A stretch of DNA of 64,000 bases, from positions 359,793,305-359,857,304 of the forward strand of contig OW240912.1 of NCBI GenBank assembly GCA_933207985.1, read 5' to 3'. The notes beneath the pieces are model-generated. The model did not search any database and was not told the origin of the DNA. It saw only the letters and a program-made list of their open reading frames with translations. This stretch comes from Pelobates cultripes. Its lineage: Eukaryota; Chordata; Amphibia; Anura; Pelobatidae. The translations under genes were made by a program, and so were the position numbers. Numbering within the stretch: position 1 is the stretch's first letter; the number at the start of each line of letters is the position of its first letter. Below, piece after piece: positions 54,017 through 64,000 of the stretch.

Positions 54017-56040
54017 GCTTAATACACCCAGGTTCCAGTTTCTCAGAAGAAGAATAACTGGAGGTTCTTCTTTAGATTCTAGCTGCATCATACCCTTCAT
54101 CAATTTAATCTATACTTCTCAACAGTTGTTCTTTTGGTAAATCCAGTTAGGTATCCAAGCTGAACAAACAAACAAACAAAATCTCTTCGTGTCCAATACT
54201 ATTACCTTGATAAGCAAACCCAATAGAGCAGCTTTGATATGGTGTGCACACAACACAATAGATTTCTGAACCCTGTAGGACAAATGATTACAACAAACTA
54301 CAGCAGAGAATTTGGCGGAGGAATGGAAAAGTGTAACAATGTCTCATATGCTCTCAACTTTGAAATTTACACTTAATATTAAAATGCATTTGTTACCTGC
54401 TCAGAGAACACGTGTTAAAAAATTGACAGACTTGTCGTAAATTTGCCATCCTAACTTTAGATCACTGAGCGAGTCATTTTATTTCCAGTGTACATTTATG
54501 GTGATTGCATGACTGTGTGCTTGATATAAGAACACATCAGCTATAGGTGTGACTGGACTAGCTAAATCTTTTAAGAAGGTGTAGTGTCAACATACCATTA
54601 TGCATATTATTTTTATAAGAGGGGGAAGGTAATATTGGGTATTTTGGTAATAGGACAACAAGCTCTGTATAGGGATAGTTTTAACAATAGGGATTGTAAA
54701 ATGTGTGGATAGATTAGAAGTCAGAGATACAACTTTAAAACCAGCCAGAATTATTATTTTCAGAAATAAAGTACAAGGTACATTGAATGTATCCATTTTA
54801 TAGTTATCCCATAAAACGCAGACTCATGCTAAATTTACTGATGTAATTGCTGCATTGGTTATCAACCCTCATTTTAAAAGGCTTATGAATTGCAAACATC
54901 TAGAATTATCTTACAGTCTTATTTTCTGTATTTGTCTAAATTCCATTCTATCATATATATCTTGCAATTGCAACAAATTTCATTTGGACAGTTTCAACTC
55001 ATGACCAAGAGTCCACTTTCCTGTTTTGCTCGACTTGGTGTTATTTTCTGCGGTAATTAATACAATTGTATACCATGCAGACGTATTTCACATTTGTTGC
55101 CTTCACTAAGGCAACACCTGGCACTGGACATCCTGCATATCAGGAGTTATAACATTCTGAATTGTGCCACACTGCACAGAATGCCCAAACACATTATTGT
55201 TAGAGGGTAATAATCATTTAGGATGACTGGTCCATTACATGTGGTATAAACAGACAGGTTTAGTACTGCTGTGGCTCAGAGGCCATCACGTGGAGACATA
55301 AAACTGAAATTTGACAAGTAACAACTTTAAACAGAAATACAGGAAAAGACACCAAAAAATAAAATTAAAAACCAAACACAGATTGGAAACCGAATACAAG
55401 AGGACAAAATAAATAAATTAAACAATGCCCCCCTTCCCCCACCTCCACCCCCCCAAAAAAGGAAAACAAAAATGATACATTAGAACTACAGCCTCCAGAC
55501 AACCTTCACAAGCAGCCAGAACGCTATCAATGTGCTATGGTGGACTCTATGAACTTTTTCCGGTTAATCAGATTGTATGAGTTTGCTGTACATTATATCC
55601 CATGGAGTGTTACGGGGAATTTGCTGCAAACGTAATAGGGATGCTCAGCAGGATCTAGCAGGAAGAGATAGATTGAACGACCCTCTGCAGTATTCAAAAC
55701 AGGAAACTATTCATTGACACTGCATTGGTTTCTGATAGGAAGTAGTTAAAGGGCTGCAACAGGAAGAAGTTAAGTGATACTCAGTGGGATGTGAAGCGGT
55801 TATTCAGTGCAATATCTGCTTTTACATATGGATCACATTTTAGTTGCTCAACATCAGAAAACATAATAGCACACATGATTAATTAGCTGATGTATTCCAT
55901 AGTACAATACACAATTATTATCAAAATGTATTCTATACACAACTCTTGGAACAGATTAGAAATTCCATGCCATGGATTAAACATCCAACTGATAGACAGC
56001 ACTGTGTGATCTAGAGAGAAAGACAGACAAAACCAAGGCA
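54017..56040. other. Intergenic, no gene seen
   Basis: AT-rich with A/C-rich low complexity at 55350-55480. Nothing recognised. Confidence 0.5.
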
Positions 56041-56041
56041 T

Positions 56042-56570
56042 TTGGAGGAAAGGTAATTCCATTAGGGAAGGCTAGCTTTGTCAACTATACAGGTGGTATC
56101 AATGGATAATTAATGTGGCTTAATTAGGTGCAATATTCCTTGAACAGGTGAGTTTTCATGTGTTTGTTGAAGACCCAGAGGTTGAGAGTCGACGACTATT
56201 TGAAGCAGGTTCCAGGGGTAGTGGCAGCTCCAGAGATTGTGATGGTGAATACGATATACTGCAATAGATCTTAAAGAAAGAACAGAGGATGTGCAGGAGT
56301 ATTTAGTGACAAGAGAGTATATGAGGGTTTGGCATAATGGAGGGCACGGAATGCCAACATCAGGATGTAAATATAGAGGCCTTGCCAAAGAGGAGCAATA
56401 GATTAGTTGAGACACAGGGACAGTCAGCTTGGCAGAAGCACTTTGGGTTGGACTTACTGGCGTAGAACAAAGGACTTCAGAAAAGGATTGTGGTAGCTGA
56501 GACAGATGGGACAAGTAACCTAGGGAAGATTCAGAGAGCTGGAAGACCTACTGAAAGGTAAAAAGGCATC
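56042..56570 (-). repeat. Retroelement-like interspersed repeat
   Basis: The plus strand (gaacaggtgagttttcatgtg, ggttccaggggtagtggcagc) recalls the non-coding region of L2-type retroelement repeats in frogs. The open frame of 134 codons at 56110-56514 minus has no RT motif. Confidence 0.4.
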
Positions 56571-58143
56571 TCTCGCTCTCTCTCTCTATTTCTGTGCATT
56601 GGGTATTTATTAGACGTGTATTACAGACACCTGTTCATTGCAGGGACATCTTGTAATGTCTAAGTAATTCAGAGTATTCCTGACATCACTAAGCGACACC
56701 AGGCCAACTTGCAGTACATGGAGTCTGTCAAAGCCATCTTGCTAACATTCAAGCCATTATGGTGTTGAAACCAGGAGGCCATATGTAACCAACCCAATGC
56801 CTGCCCCGATTACATTTTAGGTAATATTGAGACTTATACAGGATGATTATGAACAATTACTGTTCTGTGACATGCAACAGAGAAAGATCAAATGGGTAGG
56901 GAATGGCTAGCAGTTCTCAAGGACTACAAAACAAGCAAAATGCATCTTCTAGGGATTACATACCAACAGTTAAAGTATGAGGTGGGGGTGCTGTGTATAA
57001 TGTGTTTAGCATGTGGGTGCTTTTTATGTCTTGAAATGTGAAAACTGTTAGAAAGCTGGAGATAGGCCTAGGCAAATTAACATAAATGACGAATGTGATC
57101 TGCATGTGGTTACTTTGTGATCTGAATGCACAAGAGCATGTAGCGACTATTTCAGATACACATAAGGATGAAGGAGGCAAATAAAAATGAGCACAACGGA
57201 AGAGAGATTAATTGAGTATATGAAAATACAGAAATATAACAAATTATTTTAAGACATAGAATAGCAGAAGAAACGGAAGGTATCTAAAGGGTCGTTTTTT
57301 TTAATATTTTTGAGAAAAAATAAATTTTACCAACAGAAGGAAAAAACAAAAAACAAGTTAATCATAATCGAATTATGGCTTTGACAATAACAAATGTTAT
57401 GTGAGAAAATTGTTACATTAAAGTATTTCTTTTTTTTAACATTATAAAATTCTTATGATAACATCTAATTGTGGTTTGGTTTCAAAAACCTTCTTAAAGT
57501 CCTCAATCCTTTCTAAAATGCTCTACAAGTAACCTGACTGTCAGTTCACTTCAGTCATCAATCAAGTTAAACAGAAAGAATAGAAAGACGTTTGTTTCCC
57601 TACATTACCCATAATGCTTAACCAGTTTACGGTCTAGGAGTAAGCAGGAGTTCCCAATTGCATAAGGCTCCTCGTAACTCTGTTAACTGTACTCACTCAG
57701 CGTTCTTTATTTTTTTGTTACAAAGGAATAATGTAAAGCAAATTTATACATTGGACAGTTCCTAAAGATCTCTTTAATGCGTGTTTATATGGTTTTTAAA
57801 AATGTGCAGCAGTTTGTACGTCAGGAGCAAATATTTTAACAGTTACAGCCGTGAGAGCCTTCAAGTACTAAGCTTTTCTGGCTGTGTGTAACCAGCTTAG
57901 GGTCTTAAGGTTAATATTTGTTCTAGCCGGTTTGATTTACTTCTAACTTGTACAGTGTGTATCGGATGAATAAATATTTAGGACATTTAAAGCAATCTCT
58001 GCTACTGAGAGGGACAAATTAGATGTTCTGAACAAAACAGAATCCGAACAGGGTGTAAAATGAGGGAAGCAAATGGTAAGGTGCGTTAACCTTTAATGGG
58101 ACAAAAGATATAATGCAAGTCCATCAAGTTTAACCTAGTGCAC
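56571..58143. other. Intergenic, no gene seen
   Basis: Short (CT)n at 56568-56588 and AT-rich DNA. No gene or clear repeat family. Confidence 0.5.
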
Positions 58144-58602
58144 TTAAGGGACCACTCTAGGCACCCAGACCACTTCAGCTTAATGAAGTGGTCTGGGTGC
58201 CAGGTCCAGCTAGGGTTAACCCATTTTTTTATAAATATAGCAGTTTCAGAGAAACTGCTAGGTTTACAAATGGGTTAATCCATCCTCCAAATCCTCAAGC
58301 GGCTGTCTCATTGACAGCTGCTAGAGGCGCTTGCGTGATTCTCACTGTGAAAAATCACAGTGAGAGCACGCAAGCATCCATAGGAAAGCATTAGTAAATG
58401 CTTTCCTATGCGACCGGCTGAATGCGCGCGCAGCTCTTGCCGCGCGTGCGCATTCAGCCGAATGGGAGGAACGGAGGAGAAGAGCTCCCCGCCCATCGCT
58501 GGAAAAAGGTAAGTTTTTACCCCCTTTCCTCTCCCCAGAGCCGGGGCAGGAGGGGGGACCCTGAGGGTTGGGGCACCCTCAGGGCACTATAATGCCAGAA
58601 AA
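58144..58602. mobile_element. TTAA MITE with long terminal palindrome, right end eroded
   Basis: Left end TTAAGGGACCACTCTAGGCA; immediately inside, gcacccagaccacttca and tgaagtggtctgggtgc form a perfect 17-bp stem around gcttaa (58160-58199). The GC-rich interior (gcgcgcgcagctcttgccgcgcgtgcgc) matches 46800-46840. The right end stops at gggcactataatgccag without the final TTAA. Confidence 0.78.
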
Positions 58603-61026
58603 AAAAAGTGTAAGAGTATCTCAAAAAAACAAACATTGAAGACCTTTTAAACTCGGTCGACATTCTTGAATACCCTCTAAAATAATACTGCAAACAAGTT
58701 GTGTCTGCTATGTTCTACAGCTGTAGACTCTTTGTATGCAACTCTAGAAAAAAAATGAAAAAAAAAAAATAAGCCCTCACCCCCAAAAAAAAAAAAAAAA
58801 TCAAAGAAAAGGCTGCATTACACTTTAGAACCAACTTTCTGATGTAATTAATTATTAGACATTGGAATCCATTACCAACAGATAATGACTCTACGGCATA
58901 CGAGTGTCTGTATACGCTATTTAAAGAAACTTTGGGTCACGTTATATAAAATGGCCTGTACCTTCTCCTATAAACTAGAACCCATCTCTCGGTGTGCTTG
59001 AAGGAGTAGTTATAAATTCATTAGGTCTCTCAGCAAGTTTGTGAATGTTACTACACGAACACAGGGTTTTTCAGTAAAGTGAGAATTCAAAGTTAATTTC
59101 AAATTGAAGGCTAAAAGAGAGACTGGACTTTGAGAAAATGATTAGTGCATGTATTATCACTATAGAGGGGAGGGGAGAATTGACTTGGATGTTTGATTCT
59201 CAGCCTATGATGTCAGGTTCTTGTTTAGATTATGATTCAGTCACCACAGATGGTGTGATGCCGCTACCAGATTTTTGGAGAAGAAACATTGAAGCTCCAG
59301 GGCGAGCTGTACCTCCTGGATTGGACAGGATGTGGAGGCTGTCCCCCTTTCCTAGAACTTGAAGGAATGATATAGAATTGAACAGGAACACAACAACATT
59401 ATCTTTCTGTCTGTTATGTTATATCACTCTATTCAGGCAGTTTGCCTTTAACGCCTTAAGGACCAAACTTCTGGAATAAAAGGGAATCATGACATGTCAC
59501 ACGTCATGTGTCCTTAAGGGGTTAATCATTGTTCTTTTAAAATATACTGTCGTGCAAAATGTAAAAATGTACTCATATCCCCCGTGCAGCACTTAAAGAA
59601 TTACAGACTGAAGAAAATGCTCTATGACAGTTATTGTTCTAATTAGGCTAATATGGACTTAAATTTGAAATTCACTTTAGGAAATAACACGGACAGAGTT
59701 TTATTTTTGTGAAAATGTTCTGAAAAAAAACAAAAAAAATAGGTAGTATAATCTCTTACAAAGTTGAGGTGGCTGTTTGAGTCTTAAAATATCTACTTGT
59801 AAAATTGTTGATTAACTAGAGATGTTTATGGCAACTGCCTGCCAAAACGAGGATGGGATTTTCCATTTTATGAGTGCAAGGCTTCTCTCATTGTGAAGCT
59901 GGGAAACACAAGTAGGCACAGTGGAGATGGTACTGAGAACTGCCCCATAAATCCATGGCAGAGACACTACCTCCCTCCCCTTTCCCGGATGTCCCTCTTG
60001 TGATAAGAGAAGTACTGAATAGAAGACTCCCCTGATATTACAAGAATGTGCTGTCAGATCCCAGCAGCTGGGCAGAGGGAGGGAGGGAAATAGAAAGAAA
60101 CCAAGAAGCAGTAGGAAAGCAAGCGAGGAGAGGATAAGAACAGGATACACAGAATATGTAGAATGCATGAGACTTGGCTGATAAAACTACGCTTTTTTTT
60201 TTTTTTTTTTTAAAGGAGTGATATGTTCTTTAACTCAGGTGTATGAATACAAGTGACCGAACACTAGTAAGTTTGACATCTAATAAGAGATAATACAATA
60301 ATAGAATAGGCATTGCATGTTGGAGTTCAGAGGTAGGTATGCCAACAAAGATGAGCTGGATAGGAAACATGGCATAATTGAAAGGTCTAAGGCACCTTTG
60401 CATTAGTGCCAGTTAGCAAAGATATACATATTTCTGAGCCCCCTCCAAAAATCAAGAACCGTTTTGCATTTATAGCATACAGTATATTCAGATGTATAGC
60501 TGGGTTTCATTACAGGGATACTCTAAGAACCATAACCACTACAGTGTGCATAAGTAGTTACGGTGTCACTAGCTCTGTGGTGCCCTAATAGGGTAAGCTA
60601 TTGTTACCAAAGAAACAGGAACCACACTCAACGTTAAACAGCCATACAATAATTGGCACTACCTCTAATCATGTAGCAAAAGCAAGAAATGGTCCTTGCA
60701 CTCAAGGGTTAATGAAAAGGCTTGTGTATAGGTGTATCAAAAAATATTTCTTGGTGTTATCATATGGTAAGTTGTCACACTATTTAGGAAAGGTGGCTAA
60801 TCAGCCGCCACTGGTCCTTCTGGTCTGCACTGACACACTACTTCAGCATTAGCAATAGCAGTTTTGTGCAACTTTGCATTGCATTATTCACGGAGCGGAG
60901 ACTGTCAGCTGACAATTAATGCGGAGTGAAAGGACAACAGGAACCCAACAGAGCCAGAAAAGTGTAAAATTATTTTTAAATGGTTTGAGAGCTTACTGGG
61001 AGATGGTTACCGCACATTGTAATGAT
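58603..61026. other. Intergenic, mostly unclassified
   Basis: Contains A runs at 58750-58800, the small MITE at 59448-59525, a poly(T) run at 60193-60212, and at 60505-60600 a weak match to TTAA-MITE ends (gggatactctaagaaccata). The 118-codon minus frame at 59812-60168 has a hydrophobic stretch but no recognisable domain. Confidence 0.45.
59448..59525. mobile_element. 78-bp foldback TTAA MITE
   Basis: ttaacgccttaaggaccaaa to catgtgtccttaaggggtta; same family as 17739-17818, with TTAA on both sides. Confidence 0.8.
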
Positions 61027-61330
61027 CAGTGGCGGAACTACTGCCGGTGCAGCCAGTGAGGCTGTACCGGGGCCGCACGCCTTGGGGTGGGAGGGGCCAC
61101 CTGATGGGTATTATTGGTAAACAGGCCCTTCATGAGCCTGACCATGTACTATCGGCGATGCAGAGAGGAATCCCCCAACAGGTCTGGTCGGTGCTGCGGC
61201 CCCTTGGCAGTGTGACCAGGCTCCTTTAATGTTTGAATAGAATGCTGGTAGGAAGGGATCGAAGAGGGAGAGCACTCCCATCAGCCAGCCCAAGGAAGTC
61301 AACTCCCTGCAACCAAAAAGGTATGGAAGC
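61026..61330. mobile_element. hAT-like fragment (cagtggcggaactactg)
   Basis: Begins cagtggcggaactactgccg, a terminus type common among frog hAT elements (from memory), and is GC-rich to about 61220. No matching right terminus found. Confidence 0.45.
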
Positions 61331-61379
61331 AGGGGGGTGATTAACAATACGTAAATTGTGTGTACCAGTGTGAATATCT

Positions 61380-61500
61380 GTGTCATTGTGTGTGTGTGAA
61401 TCTGCGTAAGTATATATGTGTGTGTGTGTGTCTGTGTAGATATATGTATCGGTAGGTTAGTGTGTTTATGTGTCACTGTGTGTGGCCACATGTGTATATG
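61380..61500. repeat. (TG)n-rich low-complexity DNA
   Basis: Interrupted tgtgtg blocks; the 132-codon minus frame at 61111-61509 is largely this repeat. Confidence 0.8.
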
Positions 61501-61810
61501 TGCATACATTCAACACTTTTCATCACACACACACACTCCATAAATAAACAGCCTAAGGCACACCTGTGCAATAATCATGCTGTCTAGTCAGCATCTTGAT
61601 ATGCCATACCTGTGTGGTGGATGGATTATCTTGGCAAAGGAGAAGTGCTCACCAACACAGATTTATACAGATTTGTGAACAGTATTTGAGAGAAATAGGA
61701 CTTTTATGTACATAGAAAAAGTCTTAGAGTTCAGCTTATGAATAATGGGGACAAAAATCAACAAAAAGTGTTGCATTTATCATTTTGTTCAGTGTATAAT
61801 TCTATACATA

Positions 61811-61914
61811 TACACACACACACACACTTAATATATTTATGTAGTGCCAACAAATTCTGTAGTGCTTTACAATGGGTGGAATATAATTATATATATATAC
61901 ATACATACATACAT

Positions 61915-61962
<48 letters not shown>
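61811..61962. repeat. LINE 3'-tail relic with (CA)n, (TA)n and (CATA)n microsatellites
   Basis: Between microsatellite blocks, atgtagtgccaacaaattct and gtagtgctttacaatgggtg are the inverse of the L2-type 3' tail seen at 37630-37660, so a minus-strand LINE end has been overgrown by simple repeats. Confidence 0.65.
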
Positions 61963-62429
61963 TATTCTGCAGATATGGGTCCTAACCCCTCACTCAAATA
62001 TACAATATTTCCCTGCCTTGTATTATATCAAGTGTCTGTACAGCAGTGGTTTCTGGAAGCTGTAATTCACCTGTCAGCTTCTTACCGTAGCAGTTAACTA
62101 AAATACAATTCACAGACATCCGTGCCAATAAAGTCTTGTTAAACAGAGAATTATGTGATAAACTAAAGAAATTTATGACAGCGCCATGATTGGCTGTCAC
62201 TTCCGTCTCTCGGCAAAGCTCACTCCAAAAGCTGCAGTTGCAGTAAATGTATGAACCTACATTGAATGTGTTGTATACATTTTAGTGTAATATCTATGTA
62301 ATGCAAGAATAAATGTGTGAATTCCAGTCTGTAGGGACATCCCACTGCCCAAATACAAAATAATCTAAAAATTACTGTTTAGTAGATATACTCCAATAAA
62401 AACTTGCATGCATTTAATATGTTATTTTT

Positions 62430-62794
62430 TCCACTGGAGTTATATCTAAAATCAGCTTGCAAAAACAGCAGAAATCTTGTCTGCTGCTTTTGTAAGTCCT
62501 CCCCTTCTAACGCCAGACTTTCTCTGTCTGTCCAATCACAGACTTCCAAATGCAGCTCAATGAGAAGTATTTGCAAAGCAGGTGCTCTGGGCAATTGCCG
62601 CCTCTTGAGTTTAGTCCACTGAGCTCAACAAACCAGGAAGTATCATTACCTGCTGTCGATTGAAAGCGTAAATTTCTATTGGATCTGCACTATTTCCAAA
62701 ATGGAAATAAATAAAATAAAAAGGGAGGATACACTCTTCTCACAAAGTTTTTCAGCAAGCTAAAGTGCTTTAGGGGTCTGGAGTGTCCCTTTAA
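62430..62794. mobile_element. Truncated TTAA MITE (right part)
   Basis: Ends ggggtctggagtgtccctTTAA after cagcaagctaaagtgcttta, the family right terminus; the left end is not recognised. The 71-codon frame at 62379-62594 minus lies in it and is not a gene. Confidence 0.6.
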
Positions 62795-63844
62795 AGAGTC
62801 CATGTCTTGAACAAGTCAGATCTCCCCCATGATGACTTTATTGGAATAACAACTCCACAGCATTAGGATTCCTGATGTATCCAGAGTTTTGTTTTCACAA
62901 CAACTTTTAATTATATGAGTTTCTGCCATTTTTGTTTCTTTCCATTTTCTAAATTTCTTTTCTCCTCTTTTTTTTTTGCAGTCTTGTTTCCCAGAATCAT
63001 GAGTTTCAGCACAGAGCTCTCTCAGTCAGCTATATTAACATCAGATAATAGTTTGTCTGTGCTGTGTCCCCACGCCCGGATCACAGTGCGGGGCTAAATT
63101 AAAGTTTTGGAGAAGGTCACTGCCCTGGCGTACTGAAACTCCCACTTTGTATTTTCATATTAACCTTTCGCACAGAAATATATACTCTTGTTGTGCACTG
63201 TTCCCGTAATTATATACTGGTTGCTGTAGGACTCTATAGTGGGCTATCAGCCATGGTAGAGTTTATATTAGCACAGAGCAAAATGGTAGCCCAACACAAG
63301 CAAGTCTGAGTGATAAAGAGAAGGAAACCCAAAAGGATAAAATATATTTTAATTTTGTATATTAAAATACAATATTGGTGTATGAATAAGGGATGAAGAT
63401 TGGGAAAATTAGGGCAACAAAAGAGGTGTAGTAGAGAGGGACACAACTGCAAGGCACATGATCCTCTGAAAGCAGTATGTCAATGAAGGGGGTAATTCAA
63501 CAAGAACAAAAAGGACTAAGGCATAAAGTAGACAGCACAAACAAGTCGGCAATTGAATATGGAAATATAAAGAGAGAGAAAAGATCCAATAATAAAAAAG
63601 GTATTGCTAGAAAAAAAATGGAGGAAGGCAAAGCAAAGACGTACAAAACAGAAAATATGATACGAAGGGTCGCGAATTATAACATCAATTAAGTACTCAA
63701 TGTAATGATTTAGTAAAACATGGAATGAAGAATTAGCATAAACCCGCATAAAGTCAATTATGAGCAAAGTTAATTCAACCTGGATAGTCGCCATAACTTC
63801 TGGAACTATCACCAATCATAAGAAAATAAAACAAATGCAGTATC
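62795..63844. other. Intergenic, no gene seen
   Basis: T-rich stretch at 62960-62980. The open frames here lack recognisable motifs. Confidence 0.5.
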
Positions 63845-64000
63845 ACCATAATCACCAGAACCACTAGAGCTTAATGTTGTTTTTCTGGTGCATGTAGCCT
63901 GTTCCTGCATGCTCGGCAATGTAAACACCGTCTTTTCAGAGAAAAGGAGATGAGGAAATGTCGCTTGGTGCCGCATGTAGTTTTACTGCAGATGCGCAAT
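63845..64000. mobile_element. Start of a TTAA-type MITE running off the right edge
   Basis: catcaccagaaccactagagc and gtaaacaccgtcttttcaga match the left part of the copy at 26920-27010; the outermost terminus is decayed. Confidence 0.5.

Noticed and set aside
56110..56514. 134-codon minus-strand frame, first taken for a possible neighbouring gene
   Set aside because: Surrounding DNA reads as an interspersed repeat and no conserved motif was found. A conserved neighbour such as EIF4B would be expected upstream in mammals, but I see none of its motifs.
59812..60168. 118-codon minus-strand frame with a hydrophobic stretch (LILSSLAFLLLLGFFLFPSL)
   Set aside because: Looks like a signal peptide or membrane segment, but the stretch comes from a purine-rich strand (gagggagggaaatagaaag); no homologous domain follows.

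Overview
This is a vertebrate genomic window, most likely from an anuran amphibian. It has split genes with consensus GT-AG introns, low gene density, many (CA)n and (TA)n microsatellites, and dense families of TTAA-flanked MITEs, hAT elements, a Tc1-like element and L2-type LINE fragments of the kind common in frog genomes. The species cannot be read from the sequence.

One protein-coding gene is supported: the 5' two-fifths or less of tensin-2 (TNS2, also called TENC1 or C1-TEN) on the minus strand. Fifteen coding exons join in frame from an ATG at 50690 to a donor at 230 and encode about 406 N-terminal residues. In order these are a short N-terminus, a complete C1 zinc-finger domain, a linker spread over small exons, a PTEN-like phosphatase domain and the first part of the C2 domain. 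The rest of C2, the long central linker and the SH2 and PTB domains lie beyond the left edge. Introns 1 and 2 are very large (18.7 and 16.7 kb) and hold most of the mobile DNA; the phosphatase-domain introns are short (down to 78 bp).

Layout: 1-6.7 kb, exons 15 to 7 (C2 and phosphatase). 6.7-15.1 kb, exons 6 to 3 with MITEs and microsatellites. 15.1-31.8 kb, intron 2, containing a LINE remnant, a 41-bp minisatellite split by a 2.5-kb hAT element, a long polypurine tract, and a second hAT element (perfect 8-bp target duplication) that carries two nested insertions. 31.8-31.9 kb, exon 2. 31.9-50.6 kb, intron 1, with nested TTAA MITEs, a decayed Tc1-like transposon, two L2-type LINE copies, a hairpin-forming element and foldback MITEs. 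50.6-50.9 kb, exon 1 and the likely promoter. 51-64 kb, upstream intergenic DNA with more MITEs and retroelement-like repeats and no gene that I recognise.

The longest open frames in the window (for example 573 codons at 18221-19942 minus) are not genes; they arise from the minisatellite and the purine-rich simple repeat. I found no RNA gene with confidence and no sign of a novel multi-gene system. The most informative structures are the complete exon chain of TNS2 and the datable nesting of transposons.
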